Shown here: piece by piece, positions 35,001 through 44,248 of the stretch
Layout of the letters: each line of letters starts with the position of its first letter
Position numbering within the stretch: the stretch's first letter is position 1
The notes under the pieces: model-generated
The model's input: only the letters and a program-made list of their open reading frames with translations
Databases searched by the model: none
Told to the model about the DNA's origin: nothing
Source: Pristionchus mayeri
Lineage: Eukaryota; Nematoda; Chromadorea; Rhabditida; Neodiplogasteridae
Assembly (NCBI GenBank): GCA_036245805.1
Contig: BTRK01000004.1
Location: forward strand, 46,192,690-46,256,689
Direction of reading: 5' to 3'
Length of the DNA: 64,000 nucleotides
Made by a program: the position numbers and the translations under genes

Positions 35001-36505
35001 AATAAGGACAATTACGAGACAGCAGAAATGGAAGTGGATCAGCACTCGCCAGTCGCCGCTTCTGTCGATCGATATTTCGGTGAGAGTATCTTAATTTTGG
35101 CGGGGAAGTGATTACGGTAGGCATGTTTTCATAAGAAATTTAAAAAAAAGTAGATGTGTTGTAATTTTGCATTGGCCGGAACTGGGCAATTTATGCCTCT
35201 TAGGACTTTCACTTTGGCAACTCATCATGATGATGAGCTTTCAGTTATAATTCGATCCGTATTCAGTAGAATTGGCAATGCGAGAGGAGGTTACGTGCCT
35301 CCCCCTCCTTTGATTGCGAAATAACAGTAGGGGGTGGATAACGAGTTCGTAACATCTCCTTGTATTGCCAACCCTAGTATTCAGGTGATCGCAATCACGA
35401 CAATACGACTCGAGTGAGGATGTACGCTTCCGACAGACTAGTGGAAAGAGCGAGGAGAATGGAGTACGGAAGGGCGCATCTTCGACTACTCGTGGATAAT
35501 ACCCCCATCAAGAGAGGAACAGCTACCCCCAACGGGAATCCCCCAACTACTCCCATGTCATCCAACCACTCCTCGAGAAGGCCTCGCCGTACAGCTGCCC
35601 CCTCTTCTACCCTCCGCTATCACCCGGATTCATCCCTTTCTGCCGCTCGCCTTTCCCATTCCTCTCGCAGGAACCCATCCGGTGCCCTCGGCAATGCAGG
35701 AAGAGACGAGATCATTATTGTTGACGAGTCAGTTTTTTATTATAACATCATCATTTTAGTTATGTATTTATATATATTTATTTTATTGATTTATCGGACT
35801 AGGTCGGAGGATAACCTTCCGTATTACCAAAAGGTGTACCCTTCTGTAGGGTTTTCACAGTATGTTCCCAAAGGTCCAAAAATGCTTCTGTGAAAGTTCA
35901 TTTTTGGGTTATCATTCGGTGATCATCCGATCTAGTGTCAATTTATCTCTCTTTCCTCCTCAGGAAGTAGCCGATGAGATGAGCTCGATGTTTAATCGTG
36001 TACTTGCAGTGATTCTGACTCGTCCGTACACATCATCGAAGAAGACGACGAAGTAGTACTGTGAGTTGGCACTAGGTCGAATGAGAACCAAAAAGCAGAC
36101 CCTTATCCAATGTTTTGGCAGAATAATATCTGTCACTGTACAAACGTATTCTTAAAATCCTGGAGGGAGATACTTTTTTGGTTCTCATCTAGCCTTGTTG
36201 TTCAATACTGGGAAAGGGCAGGGCATCTCTGATATTGCTCCACCATTAGTGCCACCATACAGTTAATTACCAACAGGCGTAGGCAATGGTGGGATTTATG
36301 GTGGTACTAATGGTGGAGCAAAACCATAGATCAACAGTCAATAGAAGGTATTCTATTCTCCATGTATGGGAATTGCGACAAAAATTCAGAAGGGAATTAG
36401 GCACCACGGAAACATGATCTACTGAGCGCTTAATTTATAGGCTGCACTAGTAACGAAGGGACGATTGTTGAGTCGAATGAGAAGGAGGCGGAGGAAGATT
36501 ACTGA
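20059..36505 (+). CDS. Large charged, probably nuclear protein with tandem exon duplications
   Basis: Thirty-five exons with GT/AG borders join without a stop to 1276 codons: 20059-20169, 20254-20313, 20499-20581, 20903-20936, 21020-21082, 21229-21285, 21715-21765, 22542-22652, 22940-23038, 23112-23225, 23736-23850, 24024-24090, 24531-24624, 25022-25137, 25599-25692, 26025-26140, 26466-26555, 26963-27093, 27395-27488, 28039-28131, 28480-28543, 28737-28868, 29190-29301, 29435-29638, 29886-29988, 30191-30286, 31795-31858, 32002-32142, 32261-32410, 33856-34060, 34475-34655, 34946-35079, 35385-35727, 36010-36060, 36451-36505. The start (MSSLSDEEIDPDSNMF) and a ~100-residue N-terminal part (KWKEGDKVKVVFSSGAYEE) look ordered. 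Basic SR/KKRK stretches, which suggest nuclear localisation, and Glu/Lys coiled segments follow. Acidic hydrophobic motifs (DVIDL, IIIVDE) recur. I recognise no family. Exon 17 and the last acceptor are the least certain. Confidence 0.7.
20967..21000. repeat. Half copy of the TGACGTCA palindrome family
   Basis: GTGACGTCATAGTTCTCATC followed by TGACCTAGTGCC matches one arm of the ~88-bp palindromes at 24250 and 25788. It lies inside an intron. Confidence 0.7.
21968..22213. repeat. MITE rich in AACTGGT words
   Basis: TCTGATTTCTTCCAACTAGT at the left pairs with the GGTTGGAAGAAATCAGA end at the right. The interior repeats AACTGGTCA/TGACCAGTT and GCGCCA words many times, so it can fold in several ways. 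It is intronic. Confidence 0.8.
22247..22301. repeat. TGACGTCA palindrome family, short copy
   Basis: CGGTCAGATGAGAACTGTGA with CGTCATAGTGATCATCCGACC; it is a collapsed palindrome with a single TGACGTCA core. Confidence 0.7.
23343..23577. mobile_element. MITE with TTAAAGTTACCGGACGAGGA inverted ends
   Basis: The terminal inverted repeats are perfect for at least 25 bp (ATTAAAGTTACCGGACGAGG and complement). The interior matches 18058-18285. It is intronic. Confidence 0.85.
24250..24339. repeat. TGACGTCA palindrome family, full copy
   Basis: GCACTAGGTCGGATGAAAAG...CTCATCCGACTTAGTGC, with TGACGTCA in the left arm and a degraded CGACATA in the right. It is intronic. Confidence 0.8.
24900..24990. 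repeat. TGACGTCA palindrome family, full copy
   Basis: GGCACTCAATCGGATGAGAT is followed by the central pair GCCGCCTTTG/CAAAGGCGGC. The left core is TGATGTCA and the right is CACGTCA. It is intronic. Confidence 0.75.
25413..25540. repeat. MITE-like hairpin (family M2, copy 2)
   Basis: It shares TCTAGACTGGAGTTTTCTTA...TTCGGGTAGGTTTCC...ATCTAAAACATACCC with 17425-17562 and 26247-26370. It is intronic. Confidence 0.7.
25788..25873. repeat. TGACGTCA palindrome family, full copy
   Basis: GGCACTAGATCGGATGAGAA and CTATGACGTCATGCCG at the left pair with ATGACGTCATAGTTCTCATC at the right. Both TGACGTCA cores are intact. It is intronic. Confidence 0.85.
26247..26370. repeat. MITE-like hairpin (family M2, copy 3)
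   Basis: TCTAGAGTGGAGATTCCCGA, TTTTCTGGTATGTTTCAGGA and CATCTAAACTATACCCGAAA are the shared words. It is intronic. Confidence 0.7.
27104..27200. repeat. 20-bp tandem repeat, about 4.5 copies
   Basis: The unit is close to ATTACGGTATTTATGAGGAG, with changes in each copy. It lies in the intron after exon 18. Confidence 0.85.
28147..28376. mobile_element. MITE with strong hairpin
   Basis: TAGTGATGCCAAATCGGCG and TCTCCTCGTTTCACACGCTC at the left pair with the mirror words at 28255-28306. The outer words TTAGGGTTGGC and GCCAGCCCTAA also pair. It is intronic. Confidence 0.85.
30316..31724. mobile_element. 1.4-kb foldback element with TTAA ends, intronic
   Basis: The ends read TTAAGAGACCCTCCACGAG and its near-complement CTGGTGGAGGGTCTCTTAA. 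Arms of 600-700 bp remain closely complementary (GGGGTCGAAAAATTCGATAT, GGCCCCGAGTGCTGATTGAC). The ORFs at 30173-30613 (-) and 31437-31724 (+) are mirror images of the arms, not genes. One arm of a related element is at 60812-61130. Confidence 0.85.
32513..33757 (+). mobile_element. mariner (DD34D) transposon with broken transposase
   Basis: The inverted ends GGTTGAACAGAAAGTCTTTA (at least 26 bp, perfect) are flanked by TA target duplications at 32511-32512 and 33758-33759. The element lies inside the intron between exons 29 and 30 of the host gene, in the same orientation. Transposase pieces: 32761-32979 (helix-turn-helix part, RSGRPPELD), 32985-33491 (TGVDKW, WWGVDGPIYWELL, HDNARPH) and 33316-33609 (PDLAPSDYWLFSD). 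They lie in different frames, with at least two shifts and one stop near 32977, so it is non-autonomous. The intact ends suggest it could still be mobilised in trans. Confidence 0.9.
34689..34770. repeat. TGACGTCA palindrome family, full copy
   Basis: GATGAGAACTATGACGTCAT and GCCGCCTTTGATACATCAAA are followed by the mirrored arm with TGACTTCA in place of the second core. It is intronic. Confidence 0.8.
35799..35942. repeat. Longer relative of the TGACGTCA family
   Basis: The ends ACTAGGTCGGAGGATAACC and GATCATCCGATCTAGTG are inverted. The interior (CTTCTGTAGGGTTTTCACAG) is shared with 43292-43408. Confidence 0.65.
36066..36200. repeat. Longer relative of the TGACGTCA family
   Basis: GGCACTAGGTCGAATGAGAA at the left and TTTTGGTTCTCATCTAGCCT at the right are inverted, enclosing ~90 unrelated bases. 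It lies in the last intron. Confidence 0.6.
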
Positions 36506-37895
36506 TCATAATCTGTCAAGGCTGATCCGACTTTCGTGCTTTATTTTACCACAGTTTTCCCGTTTGCTGAATAGACCATCTCCTCATTCTATGTAGTTCG
36601 TTCATCTTACGAGATTCAAGGTAATATTGTGTTGTGATCCAGGTTTCTTTGCTTGATAAAATGTTGTTGTTGAAAAGTGCTTCGTTTTGTCATCGCACGG
36701 GGTCGAAAGGCCTTCTCTCATATCGTGTCCTTGCGGGTTCGGTTAATTACGTTTTCATCCAATATACAATGGGTACGGTAAGCGGGGTATTGTAGCAGAG
36801 AACGGTAGACACCGTGCCGAGATACGGTACCAGGACCATGCTAGGCAACGGTGCCTGTCTGGAACGGAGTACGGTAGTATGGTAGGAGAAAGTTGCTATA
36901 TGGGGGGAGTTAGATTCATGATAGAAAGGAGTACGGTAGGTCAGCATCACGGCAGCAGTGGAGTACGGTAAGAGTACGGTAGTTTCCTACCGGTGCGTCC
37001 GTCGATCGTCGAGTAGAACTGGGTAGTCATTGCGACGGTGTCGCCTCCCTTTCCGAATCTTGAACTTTCCCCGATCGATAATACGGTAGCCACTGTGTGG
37101 AGGTACGGTACCAGGACCAGAGCCTAAGTGCCATCGGGCAATGGTGATCTGACTTCCTATATTTTCCATACCTTCTCATCGGTCAGAATGAGCGAAAGAG
37201 TGTAGGGAATTGAGCGAGCCAGACAATTGCTTGCCACAGAATGGAGGTGAACTATACGATATATCGTGGATACTGTAACAGCATTACTGTTGCAGGGTGA
37301 AAGGTGCAGTAGTGTAATATCGAAGGCTGTATAGGTACTGCGAGTTGTCCGGCGGAGTTGCGAGTTGCAAGTTGTCCGGAGTTTCCGTTAGTAGAGGGAG
37401 GGGTGCGGGAGGATGAGGGTTACGATAAGGGTCATGTCGGGTACGGTAGGGTAGGTCACACCACGGAACCTTCCCTCGAGGTGCCGCCCGCGCCGAGTCC
37501 ACCATAGAGAGCAATGGTCTGCGCGGGAGAACGAGGGTTACGGTAAGGGTCAGTCGGGTACGGCAGGGTAGGTCACACCACCGAACCTTCTCTCGAGGTG
37601 CCGACCGGCGCCTAGTACACCACAGAGAGCAATGGTAAGCGCTTCTCGTCGGTGGGAGAGACGAGAGAGCGTGTAAAACGATGAGAGTCAGACGGTTACG
37701 CACCAGAGAGAAGGGCTCAAGAGAGGGATTCGGCTTCTGGGACTGGAATATGTGATCGATTTTTGATATGGATTAAATAAGCAATAACACGACAAAAGTA
37801 TCGGTGTTACAAAAAGTGGTAGAAAATAACGATAATTCTCGGTGTGAATACCGTAGTTTTCTGCATTTTGCCATATAAATTTTCCCTTTATACAG
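36506..37895. other. Gene-poor DNA rich in TACGGTA words
   Basis: TACGGTA or a one-base variant occurs many times between 36775 and 37565. It often stands in pairs (GAGTACGGTAAGAGTACGGT at 36961). No exon chain could be built. Poly(A) addition for the upstream gene should fall near 36540, but no clean AATAAA is seen. Confidence 0.5.
37413..37636. repeat. ~105-bp tandem duplication
   Basis: GAGGGTTACGATAAGGGTCA...ACCATAGAGAGCAATGG (37413-37517) recurs as 37531-37636, with about 90% identity by eye. The 139-aa ORF on the minus strand is an effect of the duplication. Confidence 0.8.
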
Positions 37896-38582
37896 ATGCG
37901 CTTCCGGCTCCCAGCTATTCTCGAGTCTCGAGCTTCAACTGTTATCGATCGTCTGTTGAGCCTTCTAGAGTCTTCAATCCTCCTCCTCCACCCTCTCCTT
38001 GATCTACCCCCGCTCTCCTACGTGACCCCGCCCGATCTCCATCGATTTACGCTCATTCTTTCGCTCTTCCCCTTGCGCGTGCGGGTGATGACGTTTTCGA
38101 AAATGTTTTCGATGCATTCTCCGTCAAAAATTGCGCAAAAACACGCAGTTTTTCGGTATTATGACGTCATGCTTCCCATCCTGAACCAGATTAGGGTCGC
38201 GGTTACTTGTCAAGTGCTTTGGGGGTTGCTGTTTCTCTCCGTTTTTTGCTCCGTTTCTTTGTCAAATCCCTCATCGGCCGTCGCACTTCCTTCCCTTGAA
38301 ACCTCGTGCCTCTTCCAACTTGTTGATTTCATGAGCCTCACAATCCCTCGCCTTCCTTCAGCCGCATGCAGCCGCTTAGGGGTCATCATTTTCTTGCTGT
38401 TTTCGAAAACGTTTTCGCTGGCGCTCCCTTTGCCGATTTTTTGCTTCTGTGCTTCTTATCACATATCGCGCATAGGGGACTCCCTACTTCCTGTATTGAG
38501 CTACAATTGCTTTATCTCGACGTTGTTTAAAGCCGTATTATCATGTCAATATTGCGTGCGCCCTGCAATCGTTTCACATTGA
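37896..38582 (+). CDS. 228-aa ORF, unrecognised, doubtful
   Basis: This is the longest uninterrupted frame in the neighbourhood. The product is rich in Leu, Ser, Pro and Phe with hydrophobic stretches (VLWGLLFLSVFCSVSL, LGVIIFLLFSKTFSLALPLP). No domain was recognised, and it lies in pyrimidine-rich DNA that favours open frames by chance. No splice partners were found. It is probably not a real gene. Confidence 0.2.
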   Translation: MRFRLPAILESRASTVIDRLLSLLESSILLLHPLLDLPPLSYVTPPDLHRFTLILSLFPLRVRVMTFSKMFSMHSPSKIAQKHAVFRYYDVMLPILNQIRVAVTCQVLWGLLFLSVFCSVSLSNPSSAVALPSLETSCLFQLVDFMSLTIPRLPSAACSRLGVIIFLLFSKTFSLALPLPIFCFCASYHISRIGDSLLPVLSYNCFISTLFKAVLSCQYCVRPAIVSH

Positions 38583-38889
38583 CCTTCTCTGGCAAATCTA
38601 CGACAAAATGAAGCCCTCAATTTCTCTTTTCCTTACCTGTTCTTTGTGCAACCGTTCGACTTACCTGTTATTTCTTCCGTCCTTATTTTCCCTCCAACTA
38701 ATCTACTATTTTCTCCTATTCAGAACGTCATCGCGATCAATCTCCACCCGACGCACGCCCACGCGCGAGCACGAGACGAGCCGCCCCCCGCCCCGCTCCA
38801 TCCCTCAGTTATGTTTACCTTTTCTATCGCCTGTTGGGGCGTTTTTAATGGGTGTTGAGCTACAAATACTATTGATATTTCGAATCGGG

Positions 38890-39480
38890 TCCCCCCCCCC
38901 TATAGCTCCTGTATAGTTGGGGACCCGTAAGTAATCGATTACGGTTAGAGAGACTTCGGTCTCTTATCTCTTAGGATGATAGACGTGTTTAGCACGTACG
39001 CGCCTATGCTGGGAAGCGGTATTGCCTCGATTTGTGCTCTCGACAAAGGCCGGGAGAACTGGAGACCGCCGTAATAAACGCCGCGCCACAGAACTTAAAG
39101 TGGCGAGCTCAGGCCGAGCACTAGACCCCCTCCAAGCGTAGGAGGGTCCTTACTGGACTAGCGTCCTCAAGGATTAGCACGGCTACGGATGCGTTTCCCC
39201 TACAACTCTGTTCGAGGGAGGAACGCCGTAGTTGTGTGAGAGTCACTCGAGGCTATATTTCCCAGCTTAGGTCGCGTAACAAAAGAGTACCAGATAGGGA
39301 GCAACGAGCCAAGCAGCGGCATCGAACGCTCTGAAAGGCGAGGGCCACACATGTGACATGCTCTCACACTTTCACCAATCAGTCTAGCAGAAGGCCGAAT
39401 TAAAGGTGGATGCGCCTCTCCCCGCTCAAATCGATTAAGTTCAATTCGAGTTTCGGTTAATGTCGAAGCTCATTGGGTCT
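38890..39480. other. GC-rich stretch with several strong stem-loops; possible RNA gene or element
   Basis: Composition changes sharply from the flanks and no long ORF is present. Stem-loops seen: GAGAGACTTCGGTCTCTTA with a UUCG loop (38947), GTGTTTAGCACG (38986), CCCTCCAAGCGTAGGAGGG (39127) and CTACAACT...AGTTGTG (39209-39238). No match to 5S, tRNA, SRP, RNase P or spliced-leader motifs was recognised. A diverged rRNA piece or the untranslated part of a retroelement is possible. Confidence 0.35.
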
Positions 39481-39896
39481 GATGCTCAAATTACTTATCA
39501 TGGATCTCGCCCCATCACTGAGAGAGAGATTGCGGTCCCCTGCAGACTGTGTAGATCCTGACCCGCCCGCTCAGCCGCCCAATCTTCGCCCTGTCCGGGG
39601 CGGGGAATACGACGGGAAACCGGTCGAGGCTAAGTGAGTGCCCCAACTGGGGCAATTCGGACAGGGGAGGCAGAGGAGGGGACTGCCACAAGAGGGAAGA
39701 AGGGGTAGAGGGAGACGATGATGTGCCGGTCAGGCCGCCTAACTGGGATGGGAAAGAGGGGGGGGAGGGAATGGGGGAAGTGAGAACGAGAGAGAGAGAC
39801 ACTAGACGAGGTGGATGGCCTGTACAAAATTTTGAATTTAACGAAGCATTTTAAAATATAAAATAGAAAAACGGGTTTTTCGGTTGCCCATTGCAG
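39481..39896. other. No gene seen upstream of the helicase remnant
   Basis: GA-rich and CT-rich runs give long but unconvincing frames on both strands. A strong acceptor (CCATTGCAG) at 39888-39896 opens the helicase fragment. Confidence 0.45.
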
Positions 39897-40191
39897 GTAG
39901 CGAGCGATCGGACGAGGCAGAGGGAGGAAGGAAGGAAGAGGGAAGAGGAGGAGGAGGAGCAGAGCAGAGGGAAGGAGGAAGGAGGAGGAAGCAGCGACCG
40001 AAGGAGGGAGAGGACGCCGAACGTCTTCCAAAAGGCCACCGTCATCCAATCAATTTCTTGGCCGATCGCAATGAGCGGACGAGATATCATCTCAATCGCG
40101 AAGACTGGGTCTGGAAACACACTGGTACGTCTTCCTTAAACTCAGGCTAACTTGTAGGGGGAGTGGCATCCATCCCTTGCTCAGGATATGA

Positions 40192-40246
40192 TTAAAGTTA
40201 CCCAACAGCCATAAAATTATTCGAATTTCCACGCGTGCCTAATCAC
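40192..40246. repeat. Single end of the TTAAAGTTACCCAACA MITE
   Basis: ATTAAAGTTACCCAACAGCC...CACGCGTGCCTAATCAC matches the left half of the complete elements at 40498 and 40924. Confidence 0.75.
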
Positions 40247-40497
40247 TATTTATTGTCGTTCATTGATTCTCTCATTGGTTCATTGATTTTCAGTGGTCGA
40301 ACCAGTCCCATTCAAGCTGCGATGACTTCATCTCAGCAGTCTCATCGGGAGTCTTACTACGAGTGTTTCTCATCTGCGAGTGATGAGGAAGTGAGGGCTC
40401 TCGTCTACTCCCAGCAAGGGAATCACCAAGGATGGATTTGAAAAGTGAGTCGGCCGACATGGTAATAAATGACGTGGCTGTACTCGGTATATATTAT

Positions 40498-40640
40498 TAA
40501 AGTTACCCAACACCCGTTAAATTATTCGAATTTCCACGCGTGCCTAATCACAGCAAAATATGTGAGAGAGTATGAAAAAAGAGCGGTGTGGTCAGACGCG
40601 CACAAATTCACATAATTTCAAGGGTGTTGGGCCACTTTAA
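40498..40640. mobile_element. MITE with TTAAAGTTACCCAACAC ends
   Basis: TTAAAGTTACCCAACACCCG at the left and GGGTGTTGGGCCACTTTAA at the right. The interior includes ATTATTCGAATTTCCACGCG. Confidence 0.8.
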
Positions 40641-40923
40641 TGTATCAGGGAGTAGACCCGCTCACTATTTATTGTCGTTCATTGATTCTCTCATTTATTC
40701 ATTGGTTCATTGATTTTCAGTGGTCGAACCAGTCCCATTCAAGCTGCGATGACTTCATCTCAGCAGTGTAACCGAGAGTCTTGCTACGAGTGTTTCTCAT
40801 CTGCGAGTGATGAAGAAGTGAGGGCTCTCGTCTACTCCCAGCAAGGGAATCACCAAGGATGGATCTGAAAAGTGAGTCGGCCGACATGGTAATAAATGAC
40901 GTGGCTGTACTCGGTATAGATTA

Positions 40924-41074
40924 TTAAAGTTACCCAACACCCTTGAAATTATTTGAATTTGCGCGCGTGCTTGATCACACCCGTTTTCTTGCCCTTTGCA
41001 TACTCTCACTCCTTTTGCCGTGATCAGGCACGCGCGGAAATTCAAATAACTTCAACGGCGTTGGGTAACTTTAA
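40924..41074. mobile_element. MITE with TTAAAGTTACCCAACAC ends, second full copy
   Basis: TTAAAGTTACCCAACACCCT pairs with GGCGTTGGGTAACTTTAA. The inner words GCGCGCGTGCTTGATCAC and GTGATCAGGCACGCGCG also pair. Confidence 0.85.
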
Positions 41075-41732
41075 TGTATCAGAGGTTAGGTCCGCCCACT
41101 ATTCATTGTCTTTCATTGATTCTCGAATGTTTAGTGGTCGAACCAGTCCCATTCAAGCTGCTATGACTTCATCTCAACAGTCTAATCGAGAGTCATACTA
41201 TGAGTGTTTATCATCTGCCTGTGATGAAGAAGTGAGGGCTCTCGTCTACTCCCAGCAAGGGAATCACCAAGGATGGATTCGAAAAGTGGGTCAAACTCTT
41301 CTAATCTTTGCCATCGGCTGTTTATTCGATTCTAATATTGCTGTATCAGGGAGTAGTCACGCCCACTATTCATGGTCGTTCATTGATTCTCAATTAATTT
41401 CAGTGGTCCCATTCAAAGTCCCATTCAAACTGCGATGACTTCATATCAGCAGTCTCATCGAGAGTCTTACTACGAGTGTTTCTCATCTGCGAGTGATGAA
41501 GAAGTGAGGGCTCTCGTCTACTCTCAGCAAGGGAATCACCAAGGATGGATATGAAGAGTGAGTCAGACTCATCTATTCTTAGATCATCGGCAGTATATTT
41601 TATTCGAATATTAATGTATCAGGGAATAGTCACGCCCACTATTCATTGTCGTTCATTGATTCTCGATTAATTGCAGTGGTCGAACCAGTCCCATTCAAGC
41701 TGCAATATTTGAAATACATTTTTTGGATTTGA

Positions 41733-42990
<1,258 letters not shown>

Positions 42991-43291
42991 ACCAGAGGAT
43001 AAAAAAATTATTCTGCATTGATTTTGGGCTGCATGAGTAATGGGTAAGACATGAAACACTGATGATCCGGCTTTGTCACATGATATTCGAACAATATTAT
43101 GTATTCTGCCTCCCGATGCGTTCCACGTGGTGAAAAGGGACACTAGTTGGCTAAGAATTATCTAGTGCGTTCATGATTTTCACCTTTGCAGTGCTCGTCG
43201 TCTTCGTCCACCCATCGACAGCGAGCATGCTCCATCGACCAGGCGACTTCTCTCCTCCTCCCCCCTCGCACCAGTTCCCTTAGTCCCCATC

Positions 43292-43408
43292 CGACACTAA
43301 GTCGGATGATCACCGTTGGAACAAAAGTTGAATCCTTCTGTAGGATTTTCACAACATCTTTCCTCACTGTCAAACAGTCTTCTGCGAGAACATCCGACCT
43401 AGTTCCCC
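43292..43408. repeat. Longer relative of the TGACGTCA family
   Basis: GACACTAAGTCGGATGATCA at the left and AACATCCGACCTAGTT at the right. The interior CCTTCTGTAGGATTTTCACA is shared with 35799-35942. Confidence 0.65.
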
Positions 43409-43499
43409 GTCCTCATCCCATTATGCCATCGCTTCTTTGTCTTTCTCGTTTTTGTTGCACTTGAGCCAGAAAGCGCTCCATGTGGGTTGGCGCGTTCAA

Positions 43500-43840
43500 G
43501 GTGTGGTCATCCATGCACTGTTTGCGCAGCCGAGGTGTCGTGTAGTTTTTGATTATTGACGCGGGGGTGGGATGTAAGTTTGGTGCAGAGTTATAGCTAC
43601 CGTAATCTCGTTTACGCAGTTGTGGAAAAGTTACCATTGATGCAGGTTAGCGCAGTTGTAGTCCTGATGACGCAGTTGTGGCAAAGCTTCAGTAGGTCCG
43701 TTTGCGCAGTAAAGATGAGCGGAAGCTAGCAAGTTGGCGCAGATGTGTTGATGATACCACAGTCCCGTTGACGCAGCCGAGGTAACGGGTATGCGCTACC
43801 TTGGGGTTACGGTAGTTCCGCTGGCGCAGCTTTCGGCCCC
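43500..43840. repeat. Interspersed (T/G)(A/G)CGCAG words, worn minisatellite
   Basis: At least eight GCGCAG/ACGCAG words occur at 30-50 bp spacing, several as CGCAGTTGTGG or CGCAGCCGAGGT. The array is too degraded for a fixed unit. Confidence 0.6.
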
Positions 43841-44202
43841 CAGTCCGGCGTCTCTCTCGCTAGCCCATTAGCGAATGCGACACGCGACCGAGGGCGGAAA
43901 GAATGTGCGATCAAAGAGGGAGGGAAGAGGGGTACTGTAGGACGGTCCGATGTTCGGGAGAGGGAGGGAAGAGTCGCATGATGGGGGGGCTACGGTAGAT
44001 GGTTGATGGAAGAGAACGGTAGACGATGGACGTAGGGGTACGGTACCACAGAGGTCATCATTGCACTCGAATTGATCGAAGAGGACACCTGCAAAGAAGA
44101 ATGACCGACAGAAAAGTTTAAGTGTGTGACCCCGCCCACTTTGTAGTTTGTAGTCTAGGAGTGCTATGAGCGCCCCAAATACGAAATCAGCATCAAGTCG
44201 TT

Positions 44203-44248
44203 AATTGCCTAACCCCCCACCCCCCGCGGGGGTGGGGGGTTAGGCAAT
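44203..44248. repeat. C/G-tract palindrome
   Basis: ATTGCCTAACCCCCCACCCC is mirrored by GGGGTGGGGGGTTAGGCAAT around a CCGCGG-like centre with a one-base bulge. Each strand could form a hairpin or a four-stranded G structure. Confidence 0.85.

Larger units (their letters stand above)
40294..41706 (+). repeat. Tandem cassettes of ~150 bp with splice-like borders, four full and one partial copy
   Basis: Cassettes start after TTTCAG-like words at 40294, 40721, 41135, 41404 and 41677. The full ones end before GTGAGTC-like donors at about 40444, 40872, 41286 and 41557. Each can encode SGRTSPIQAAMTSSQQ...SSASDEEVRALVYSQQGNHQ, ending GWI-stop. The period is ~430, 410, 270 and 275 bp, because MITEs have inserted in the first gaps. 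Confidence 0.8.

Noticed and set aside
38608..38916. 102-aa ORF
   Set aside because: CT-rich composition, overlapping frames, no domain or splice partner.
39840..40150. Arg/Glu-rich N-terminal part before the helicase motifs as a separate protein
   Set aside because: It is continuous with the Q-motif exon and lies in GA-rich DNA; taken as part of the helicase fragment.
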